From NCBI GenBank assembly GCA_002284615.2, contig MU069646.1, positions 30,968 through 41,961 of the forward strand: a stretch of 10,994 nt of DNA. Direction: 5' to 3'. This DNA comes from Dunaliella salina (taxonomy: Eukaryota; Chlorophyta; Chlorophyceae; Chlamydomonadales; Dunaliellaceae). Below, piece after piece: positions 1 to 6,718 of the stretch. The notes under the pieces were generated by a model that did not search any database, was not told where the DNA came from, and worked only from the letters and a program-made list of their open reading frames with translations. How positions within the stretch are numbered: the stretch's first letter is position 1; every line of letters begins with the position of its first letter. The position numbers and the translations under genes are program-made.

Positions 1-70
<70 letters not shown>
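1..70. repeat. (AC)35 dinucleotide microsatellite
   Basis: Uninterrupted AC repeats fill the first 70 bases and probably continue to the left of the window. The purity implies a young, length-variable tract. It has the same dinucleotide composition, on the opposite strand, as the GT run at 4272-4335. Confidence 0.98.
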
Positions 71-71
<1 letters not shown>

Positions 72-73
<2 letters not shown>

Positions 74-1130
74 CTGCCATCAAAGATCTTCTGCGTCGCA
101 CTACCAGAAACACTCAACACTCAAATCCATCTGTCATGGTGGAACAATTGTTGCTGTTGGACTAAGTGCACTGCCTTCTCCTGCTGATGACGGTGCGCCA
201 GGTCAGCCAAGCAGGTTCAAGTAAATGCACCAGTGCAGCCAACTATTTTTGGTGTATGCATGAGCAACCCTGCATACTCAGTTTGTGCCAGGGTGGGAGG
301 CCCAGGGTGTGGGGTCAGGAATCAAGCAAGGATTTTGCCAAAAGGGGGTGCTCTGCAAGCTCATTGCCCCCCCTCCCCAAGCTGGCTTACTTGACCACTA
401 ACAACGGTTGGCACGTCATCAGGAACATATTCTTGGGGTTTTGGGGGGCCTGGGGCGGAGGTCTAGAAAATCGCTGCCTGCGGCACCCCAATTCTGGCAG
501 GGCATGCGAGGAAAAGGCTGGAGCATATCTCATACTCACATGGCAGCAAGGTACTGTGCTTGCCTAAAATCCAGTTTTATGGCAGTTTTGCCTGGCACAT
601 GCGCTCATGCTGCACTCAGTTTGCCCAAATCTTGTGGGGCATCAATCCTTCATTTTACGAGTAGCTTGGCTGACAGTGAGTCTTGAGCATTGCGACTTGT
701 ATGAAAAAAAGCATCCTATGCTGATGGCAAATTACATGTATCTCGTTTTTTCTTACAGTGAGCAAGGAAAACTTGTTCTGGAAAGCACCTGTAAACTTGG
801 TGCTGGACTGCCCTCACACCCTTACCCCTTAAAATCCCCTTTCAAATGCCCGCGCTTAAACAGTAAGGATACCAATCCGCTCCTTTTGAAAGCACCTGTT
901 CACCTGCACACTCACGCCAAAAAGGGAGCCGCAGCAGAGTTGTGGGCCCACAACTGAGCAGGGGACACCTGAACACACTATCTCTGCCAGGTGCCCGCGA
1001 CTGGCTTACATGTCCACAAATTGTGCTTCTGACTGTGCCTCGTGCTGCTCAAGGTACAGTGGGCAGCACGTGCTGTCTGGACTTGACGAAGCAATAACAT
1101 GTTTAAAAAGAAGCACAAAGACAGAGAAAA
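72..1130. other. Non-coding stretch, no supported gene
   Basis: Open frames here reach 133 codons at most (166-567, plus strand). They overlap in different frames, show no domain or motif I recognise, and have the irregular composition expected of chance frames. No tRNA, rRNA or conserved promoter element was seen. The only local structure noted is the inverted repeat at 1041-1075, listed separately. Confidence 0.6.
1041..1075. repeat. Inverted repeat and 12-bp perfect palindrome
   Basis: CGTGCTGC at 1041-1048 is exactly complementary to GCAGCACG at 1063-1070, giving an 8-bp stem with a 14-nt loop. The right arm runs into the perfect palindrome CAGCACGTGCTG at 1064-1075, centred on CACGTG, the core bound by bHLH/bZIP factors in plants. 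A regulatory role is only a guess, because no gene is recognisable next to it. Confidence 0.5.
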
Positions 1131-1211
1131 CCCTGTGTTGATTAAAGGAAAGGGAGACGCATTGGCTCGAAGAGCTGGCAGTCTTTCCAACTAAAGATAA
1201 GAGGGAAGTCA
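1110..1211 (-). mobile_element. LINE 3' untranslated tail (copy 1)
   Basis: Read on the minus strand, this follows the presumed end of the nuclease-type relic. On the plus strand, GAGACGCATTGGCTC at 1154-1168 is identical to 8770-8784, and the neighbouring TTAAAGGAAAGG resembles TTAAGGAAGAGG of that copy. The position matching the conserved hairpin of the other copies reads ACAG...CTGT at 1121-1136, so it can still fold but with a different sequence. It is therefore a diverged copy of the same tail. Confidence 0.6.
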
Positions 1212-2460
1212 ATGTGGATCAGCGGGTTTTTAGCAACATACGGCTCCAAAGTGCCAGGGCTATGATGAATACTTCCGTTTTTGATGGCATGTCTAGTTGA
1301 GGTTAGTTTACGCGCAAACTACACAGAATGGGCAAGCAGCTGTTGCGCAGTTTGGTCGGGCTTTGAGAGTCCGTCCCTATTTTTCTGAATTGCTTAGGGG
1401 TGTGGGCAGTGTAAATGGTCCCACCCTCGCCCAGGAGAATTGTATGCACAGTGTACTTAGCATCTTGGAGCTGTTTGCATAATCCACTTAAGTAGTAGGA
1501 TGTTGCTATAGGGAGGCCTGTTGTTGGGCACCAGGCCTTGTATCTCCATAGTATTTGACTTCTAGTAAGTGAGTGCGACGATTCTGCACGTTCAATTCTT
1601 GGGGTTGCCAGGCCAGAGTCGTGGTGCTTGTCAGTACTGCGCTGCCCCCCATACTGCGCATTCCCCGACGTGAAGAGGGTGGCCTGTTAAGGCTGACAGG
1701 GACAAGGAGTGACCAGGATAGCATCAGGGCGGTTTGTGCTTTGTTTACCCTTGTTCAGCTTGACAAAAGTTTACCTTTGTTTAGCTTGAGCAGGAATGTT
1801 GGGCTTGAAGAGATAGGGTGGTATTACACGAGTGTAGGTACACTCAGGTATGTGCAGGTCATGCTGGGCCAAGCGGCCTGCGCTGCCTACATCCAGTTGC
1901 ACAAAGTTTGATCCGTAAGGGCCTTTGCGAACCATTGTCAAAATCATTCTGCTAGTTGTATTGTGAGGCTCAGTTATCATGTTTTGAATGACCGGGCATT
2001 GGCAACCTGAGGTTGTGGAGACCGAAATCCAAGTGGTGGCAATATAGGAGAGGGCAAACAAGGCTAGGGGACCTTTTAAACCGAACTGTGTGATTTTGAC
2101 TGTGAAGGGTGCCTGTGCTGTATTTACAGATTGTGCATCTCATTCAATCGAGTTAAGGGTTGATTCCAGAATCCACCGCAAGTGCTCTTGTTTACATGAG
2201 GTAGCAGACTGGTAATAAGTGTTGTATCTCGTCTGGCTTGCACAAACAAGCCTGTGTGTTACATGCACATGGGATTTCAAAGCACCTTGAAGGTTTGGGA
2301 GGCATCTTAGACTGGGGGTGGAAGGGTGGGGTTGAGATGGCCTAGGTGCTGGTTCTTCCAGACCTGGCAAGTTTGATTGTAACTTGTTACCTTCCTGAAG
2401 TTTCCATTTGTTTGACGCATGTTTGCCTCCACACCCTCGGCAGCCCACACCCATGTGCAT
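1211..2460 (-). pseudogene. Decayed LINE ORF C-terminus with PD-(D/E)xK-like nuclease
   Basis: On the minus strand, relic protein pieces lie in consistent order but in shifting frames. First comes a segment with CLPNLQGALKSHVHVTHRL and TYYQS (2140-2460). Next is one with SGCQ, DVGSAGRLAQHDLHIPE and VIPPYLF (1771-2061). Then NRPDAILVTP (about 1698-1733), HLLEVKYYGDTRPGAQ (about 1525-1571), and finally TVHTILLGEGGTIY with KQF (about 1340-1450), which aligns with ILLGVGGTIYAEHTLKQF at 8832-9185. The coding end near 1211 matches the PPDPH-stop end of that copy. The RPD and ExK residues suggest a restriction-like endonuclease, the enzyme that nicks target DNA in several LINE clades. Stops (a TAG just after the ExK region), frame changes and a 26-bp duplication make it non-functional. 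The nuclease assignment is inference; homology to the second copy is seen directly. Confidence 0.8.
1743..1794. repeat. 26-bp tandem duplication inside the LINE relic
   Basis: Two adjacent units begin GTTTACC at 1743 and 1769 and share a TTGTTCAGCTTGA / TTGTTTAGCTTGA core. The duplication lies between the PYLF...PAQAK segment and the RPDAILVTP segment of the minus-strand nuclease relic. Since 26 is not a multiple of three, it shifts the frame. Confidence 0.7.
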
Positions 2461-2828
2461 GTGTCACTGACTTCAAGTCATGTATACTCCTGCCTTGAAA
2501 AGAACTCCAAGAGGGGTGCCGATGGATAGTCCTCAGGCTCTAAAATTTGATGATGTATTTAGAACTCTTTAAACCCAGGCCCAGAAAAATCCCAGAGGAT
2601 GGGGTGTCCCAAAGGGCTGAGACCCCCTGACATCCTCCCCATCCCCTGACCCTTCTAATTAGACCCATTGATCTGTGCACAAAATTTTCCCTCCTGTTCT
2701 TTCCCGCCCTGTTTCCCTTACGTGAAGCCTGCGTAATTGTGCTCACATTTTGTGCGCGCAGCCATCACAGCTGCCTTGACAGCATGCGCAGCTTTCTGGC
2801 TGTTTGGCGTCTGAAGCAAGCAGGCGCT
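2461..2828. other. Spacer without supported gene
   Basis: No conserved motif, RNA gene or LINE-like peptide was recognised in any frame. A minus-strand frame of 68 codons (2540-2746) has no recognisable content. This stretch lies where the RNase H portion of the minus-strand LINE relic would be expected, but I could not find a YTDGS-like motif. Confidence 0.5.
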
Positions 2829-3070
2829 GCCCCAGATCGGGGGGGGATCTGCCATGGCCACTGTGGAGCCTTGAAGTTGCGCGTAGGAGGGGAAGGTAAT
2901 GCGCGCCTGCGCCTGCCACTGCATGAGCTACCGCTTGCCCCATGCAACCGATCTGCCACAGATCTGCCCGAGCTCTGCCGTGGCCACAAACAGTGGTGCC
3001 TTGAAGTTGTGCGCGATGGTGGAAGGCGATGCACGCACGTGCTTGCCATTGCATGAGCTACCGTTTGCCA
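2829..3070. repeat. Two-copy tandem repeat, period about 130 bp
   Basis: Copy A (2829-2940) and copy B (2954-3070) share GCCTTGAAGTTG (2868 and 2998, 130 bp apart), CTGCC(A/G)TGGCCAC, and GCATGAGCTACCG followed by TTGCC. Copy A carries an 8-G run at 2839-2846 flanked by AGATC and ATCT, where copy B reads AGATCTGCCC. Several overlapping frames on both strands cross the repeat, but their peptides are only the repeat translated, so no gene is called. Confidence 0.8.
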
Positions 3071-3096
3071 GCGGCAGGCTCCACCCACTGCCTGAG

Positions 3097-3402
3097 CGTG
3101 AGGCGCGCAGGCAGGTTACAAGGCCTCCAGTCAAAACGACTGACTGCTAGCCTGATCATCGGGAAGTAGTTGTTGGTAGTACAAGTAAAAGTTTAGTTCC
3201 AGTAGTAATCGGCAGTTGGGAGTCAGTAGTATCAATGTAGTAGTTGGTGGTTGCTAGTAGTTCGTAGCATCCACGACAGTTGGTAGTATCCAAAAAAAGA
3301 GAATTCCTTATCGTGAGGCACGCAGGCAGGCAACCATTTGCACAGGTTTTGCAGGTTGTGTGCACGAAAATGCCGTCAGTCAAAATGCATGGCTGCTAGG
3401 CC
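3097..3402. repeat. AGT-rich minisatellite flanked by direct repeats
   Basis: CGTGAGGC(G/A)CGCAGGCAGG occurs at 3097-3115 and 3312-3330. Each copy is followed by CAGTCAAAA...CTGCTAG (3128-3150 and 3377-3399). Between them, about 3166-3290 is rich in irregular AGT/GTT triplets such as GTAGTTGTTGGTAGTA and CAGTAGTA. The arrangement looks like a duplicated block whose spacer expanded. The minus-strand frame over it (3156-3383) is a by-product of the low complexity. Confidence 0.65.
3124..3154. repeat. 31-bp dispersed repeat, copy 1 (hairpin core)
   Basis: A 31-base stretch starting CCTCCAGTCAAAACGACTG is identical to 4967-4997, 1.8 kb away. Its core can form a hairpin with stem CAGTC/GACTG and loop AAAAC. 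A diverged third copy lies at about 3377-3402. No family was recognised. Confidence 0.85.
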
Positions 3403-3990
3403 AGCTCAATTGAGATGACCAGCACTGCGGGTGTGCTTGCAGAGCTGGTCTGTGGTGCACGGAACCCCTGAGACTCTTGTGTATTATACATAGAGCACAG
3501 ATTTGTTCGTCTTTGCTCTTTGTGAGGGCAAGAGCAGATGGCGGGATTGTGCAGTTTGCAAGGGAAGAAAGCGTGAACACGCAGGGGCATGTGGGGTCCG
3601 TGATCCCTCAGGCAGGCACAATTATTTGTCTTGCCCGAGTCCGGACCAAGGCCTGGTGGTGGTTGGTAGTTCCGACAAGCATGACCTGGGGAATTTCTGA
3701 ATCGTTACAGGAGCCTTTGTGAGGGCAGAGGCAGGTGACTCTAATAGAGCAGGTGTGGTGGTTTGCCTACTCTAAAACATGTTCATTGCATGGTACTCCT
3801 TCTCGTGCAAGCGGTTGCGAAGCTCACCCTGCTCATGATGGAGGATGAGTAGAGAGGCAGGGCCCGCGTCCTCACAAGGGCACTCATTAACAGCACAGCT
3901 CCAGCCAAAAGATCGGAGTTTGTGACATCTGAGCGGCTGCCATCTGAAGGCGCTTTCATAGCAGCACTTTCTGTGTATTATTGTTGGCAG
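3403..3990. other. No supported gene
   Basis: Overlapping short frames exist on both strands. The plus frame at 3503-3700 encodes a small cysteine cluster (RDCAVCKGRK...ACGV) that superficially resembles a transposase zinc ribbon. It is isolated, with no flanking transposase motifs, so I do not call it. No RNA gene or regulatory site was recognised. Confidence 0.5.
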
Positions 3991-3991
3991 C

Positions 3992-4069
3992 GGGGCATCA
4001 AGCTTCAGGTACCAAAGGGGCATCAAGCTTTAGGTACCAAAGGAGGGGCATCAAGCTACAGGTCCCAAG
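3992..4069. repeat. Three tandem 25-bp units
   Basis: Units at 3992-4016, 4017-4041 and 4045-4069 each begin GGGGCATCAAGCT. They differ at only a few positions (AGCTTCAGGTACC, AGCTTTAGGTACC, AGCTACAGGTCCC), and a GGA spacer precedes the third. The near identity suggests a recent local expansion. Confidence 0.9.
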
Positions 4070-4268
4070 GCGGATCTGCAAGGTTCCTTGCCTTGGAGCA
4101 AGGTAAGAGCTGCGAGGCCCCACACCCCGACCCAGCCTTGGGTTCAGTTGTAGGGCGGCATGCGCAAAGTGCGGCTCGCTGAAGCTGGGTGTATCACTTA
4201 TTTCTTTACACTGCTGAGAGCTTAAGCCCACTCTCGTCTCCTGGTAAAATCTGTGTGTGGAACTTGAA

Positions 4269-4271
<3 letters not shown>

Positions 4272-4335
<64 letters not shown>
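4272..4335. repeat. (GT)32 dinucleotide microsatellite
   Basis: A pure GT tract 64 bp long. The open frames that run through it on both strands (4189-4536 plus and 3998-4396 minus) are kept open by the repeat, which encodes alternating Cys-Val or His-Thr, and are not genes. Confidence 0.98.
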
Positions 4336-4336
<1 letters not shown>

Positions 4337-4960
4337 ATGGCTTTCGCATGTCATATGAGAAAGATTTGTTGAGTCCTGTGGCATCCTCATGGGCATGTAT
4401 GGGCTGGAACATGTATTATTACCTGTGCCAGCATTGCTATTTTGACCATTCTGCCTTAAAAAAGAGCAGGCCGTGGCTGGCTATTTGGTGCTGTACATAT
4501 GAACCAGAGGCTGAAATGATTGCAAGGGGATTGTGATGGCTCGTGCGCAGTGCAACTCCAGAATTGTGTTTGAGTTCCAGGGATTGAATCCTTTAAATGC
4601 TTGCAGCAAAGGTATGTTTCTGGTTCAGATGAAGCTTGCTGACGGCGATTCATGTTTGTGTACTGGTTGGAGGGTGAGAACTACTTGAAGATGAGACCTG
4701 TTGTTGCAAACAGTCCCGGTTCTAGTCGTGCACCACAAGGCCACTTATGGAATATTCTCTGCGCACTATATTTATGTAACAAGGAATTGGCGTCACACTT
4801 TGCATCTCATGCCCTGCAGAAGGCATGCAAGGGTAGTAAAGGTTTTTTCCACCACTGAAAAAGATAAGTTTATGCAGGCCAGAGGCCGTGTACTTCAAGG
4901 AAAGGTTTCCTAACAGGGAAACTAAGGCCTCTTGACCATGAAGGTTACAGATCACAGCAC
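4336..4960. other. No supported gene; one A-tract/hairpin motif
   Basis: No conserved protein or RNA was recognised. Near 4857-4915 the plus strand reads an A-run, then TTTATGCAGGCC, a GGCC-AGA-GGCC inverted repeat (4877-4887), then CCGTGTACTTCAAGGAAAGG. This resembles the A-tract/hairpin blocks at 6433-6500, 7735-7800 and 10217-10240. Confidence 0.5.
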
Positions 4961-4966
4961 ATAAGA

Positions 4967-4997
4967 CCTCCAGTCAAAACGACTGACTGCTAGCCTG
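4967..4997. repeat. 31-bp dispersed repeat, copy 2
   Basis: Identical over 31 bases to 3124-3154, including the CAGTC-AAAAC-GACTG hairpin core and the TGACTGCTAGCCTG end. The flanks differ (preceded by ATAAGA here and by AAGG in copy 1), so the unit itself is what is conserved. Confidence 0.85.
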
Positions 4998-5099
4998 TTC
5001 ATACAAGGAAAGGAGCTCACAAAGAAAAGGAAACAATTATTCTTTGTTTTGATTGAATGTAAGGACAGAACGCTATGAGAAGAAGAGAAGTAAGGATCT

Positions 5100-5121
5100 G
5101 AGAGTTTCTCTGCCTACATTG
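5100..5121 (+). repeat. Fragment of the shared tail motif, opposite orientation
   Basis: GAGAGTTTCTCTGCCTAC followed by a T-run is the reverse complement of GTAGGCAGAGAAACTCTC at 8730-8747 and is shared in part with 7972-7984. Here it abuts the T12 tract at 5122-5133, which on the other strand reads as the poly(A) of the minus-strand LINE. The outer stem arm of the hairpin is missing in this copy. Confidence 0.6.
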
Positions 5122-5237
5122 TTTTTTTTTTTTAGGTAAGGTTACATCGCCTTATCCGCCTACAAGGGCAGCTCAGCGGAGACATAGAGGCCTGTAACCA
5201 GACCAATTTAAGCAAAAATGAAAGCATTGCTCAAAAG
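5122..5237 (-). mobile_element. LINE 3' untranslated region and poly(A)
   Basis: Directly after the stop codon of the minus-strand LINE frame there is about 100 nt of non-coding sequence. It contains CTCCGCTGAGCTGCC and GATAAGGCGATGTAACC and ends in a run of 12 A (T12 at 5122-5133 on the plus strand). This is the layout expected of the 3' end of a LINE insertion. The A-run could alternatively be the T-tail of the oppositely oriented motif at 5100-5121. Confidence 0.65.
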
Positions 5238-6548
5238 TCAGGCACAGCATGTCAAGCATGCAGACACAAACTTAGCTAATTCTAAAACATTAGTTTGGTT
5301 CATGAAGTCTCTGAGGCGTACTGGGCAACCGGGAGGTGCACAGCTGAACAAATGATGGAACTGATTGCGCAAGTCTGTCAGATCCTGGGAAGGGCACTCC
5401 AGAATAATGTGCTCTTCATCTTGCACAGTGTGCCAATCGCATTTGTTGCAAATCCTGAGCTCATAAGGGCACCTATGCCCGTGATGCCGTTGGGTATCCA
5501 CCCGAAGATTGTGACTGGATAGACGTAGACACGAAATGCTGCGCAATAATTTATGTGAAATATTTTGTCGCAAGTAGAGTGGTAATGGAGTTTTTTTGTT
5601 CCTCTTCCTGGTGTCCCACCAGCCAGGTACATTGCCTAATGGAATGCCAAAGTGTGTGTGATACGTCCTCATGATTCTGCTGGAAGCATGGGGCTCTTGT
5701 GGAGTCAAATTGTCTAGGCATCTCCAGACATGGATGATTTGCTCACGAAGAACACCCTCAAAGTCACTCATATTAATCTTGGCTTTGGAGCGAACGGCAG
5801 CAGCAATGTGCTGGGCAGTGGGCATGTCATTCATGGCTGCAACAACCTGGTGAGTCCAACTGCCTTTCCTGTCAACAAAACGTAGGTCTGCTTGTACAAC
5901 TCTGCCCAAGAGGTCATTGTTTGTGCTCAAGAGAGAATTCCAGGATCTCATAATACACCTGAACCAGTAGAAGTAAAGGGGCATCTGTCCCGTCTCTCTT
6001 AATAAGCAATGTGTCTCTGTTGCCCTCTTAACACCCAAAAGAGACTTGAGGAAGCCTGTATGGTAAGCATGAGCTTTGGTTCTCACAGATGACTCATACG
6101 AAAGTTTGTCTGTAGCCCAGTTTTTCTTTTTACTTTCCTTCTGCCAATGAAGAGGCACTGGGAGGAAGATAGGTACCAGGAAAGAGAAAGGGGTACTTTG
6201 CCTGGGAGAGCAGACCTGAGGGTGTGTGCATGCATTTGAAAACAGCATAAAGCTCATCCTGGACACCATCCTGGGGATCACACAGTTCATGAGTGGGAGA
6301 AGCACCATCTTTCCAGTAGCTTGCTTGACTTTGAGTATGAACACGAAGAGGATATCAGGCAACAGGCCACACTGCCTACAGTTTGCTGGGTATACCCAGG
6401 TAAAAGCATTTGGGCAGAATGTAAGGGAAATCAAGAAAGAAAGAAAGAAAGAAAGAAGGCTTACCCTTGCTGTTAGGCCGCATGCATTAATGAAGGAGCC
6501 TCCCAAAGACTCCCATTGGTAGATGGAATCTTTTTCCACCCCTGCCAC
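5238..6548 (-). CDS. LINE reverse transcriptase C-terminal part (5'-truncated)
   Basis: A 436-codon open frame; only about residues 145-436 (6116 down to 5238) look like LINE protein. FLKSLLGV at residues 166-173, then LLRETG and FYWFR, matches the paralogous minus-strand copy at 7345-7710 (FLKSLLGV, VLHECG, FNWFR). This is the region just after the RT palm/thumb in non-LTR reverse transcriptases. Residues 367-385 form a zinc knuckle, Cx2Cx9Hx4C (C367, C370, H380, C385), preceded by RSISCLRLSSHNL. The frame ends at a TGA followed by a short 3' untranslated region and poly(A). Catalytic RT motifs (YxDD) are absent, so it is 5'-truncated and cannot act as a polymerase. Residues 1-144 cross a TTTC repeat and a possible SINE and are probably chance read-through; the annotated Met is not a credible start. 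Confidence 0.8.
   Translation of the reverse strand: MAGVEKDSIYQWESLGGSFINACGLTARVSLLSFFLSFLISLTFCPNAFTWVYPANCRQCGLLPDILFVFILKVKQATGKMVLLPLMNCVIPRMVSRMSFMLFSNACTHPQVCSPRQSTPFSFLVPIFLPVPLHWQKESKKKNWATDKLSYESSVRTKAHAYHTGFLKSLLGVKRATETHCLLRETGQMPLYFYWFRCIMRSWNSLLSTNNDLLGRVVQADLRFVDRKGSWTHQVVAAMNDMPTAQHIAAAVRSKAKINMSDFEGVLREQIIHVWRCLDNLTPQEPHASSRIMRTYHTHFGIPLGNVPGWWDTRKRNKKTPLPLYLRQNISHKLLRSISCLRLSSHNLRVDTQRHHGHRCPYELRICNKCDWHTVQDEEHIILECPSQDLTDLRNQFHHLFSCAPPGCPVRLRDFMNQTNVLELAKFVSACLTCCA
6433..6457. repeat. (AAAG)n microsatellite
   Basis: About six AAAG units on the plus strand. It is followed on the plus strand by GGCTTA...TAGGCC (6458-6479, which can pair with one G-T) and GCCGCATGCATTAATGAAGG. 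The same order, A-rich tract then hairpin then GCATTAA, recurs at 7735-7800. Confidence 0.85.
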
Positions 6549-6610
6549 AAGGGATCGATCCAGGGACCTCCCTCATGCAAAGGGGGGTTACAAGGGGGGT
6601 TACAAGGAGC
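6541..6610 (-). repeat. Possible tRNA-related SINE fragment
   Basis: On the minus strand, GCATGAGGGAGGTCCCTGG then ATCGATCCC resembles the variable-loop and T-arm (B box) part of a tRNA gene. It translates to the REVPGSIP-like string often seen in spurious frames over tRNA-derived SINEs. No A box or full cloverleaf is visible upstream, so it is not a tRNA gene. Two copies of AAGGGGGGTTAC (6580-6591 and 6592-6603) lie beside it. Confidence 0.35.
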
Positions 6611-6718
6611 TGGCCTACAGCCTGAGAATCTGGCTGATCGGCTGCTGGTGAAACATTCTCAACCAGCATCAAAAATGGAAACCAATTCCGACAAAAATTT
6701 CGAAAACCTGCACAAGTC

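Noticed and set aside
166..957. Three overlapping plus-strand frames of 92-133 codons
   Set aside because: No motif was recognised, there is mutual overlap in different frames, and no conserved counterpart occurs within the window.
1297..1482. Plus frame with AVAQFGRALRVRP, similar to spurious tRNA-derived translations
   Set aside because: The DNA aligns in order with the minus-strand nuclease relic at 8960-9100, which explains it better.
3503..3700. Cysteine cluster CAVCKGRK...ACGV resembling a piggyBac-type C-terminal zinc ribbon
   Set aside because: The peptide is short, lacks the full CxxC spacing and has no transposase core or terminal inverted repeats nearby.
3992..4069. Short repeats considered as a CRISPR-like array
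   Set aside because: The units are directly adjacent without spacers, so this is an ordinary tandem repeat in a eukaryotic setting.
4189..4536. 115-codon plus frame and the overlapping 132-codon minus frame
   Set aside because: Both are held open by the (GT)32 tract and encode Cys-Val or His-Thr runs; the flanking peptide has no recognisable content.
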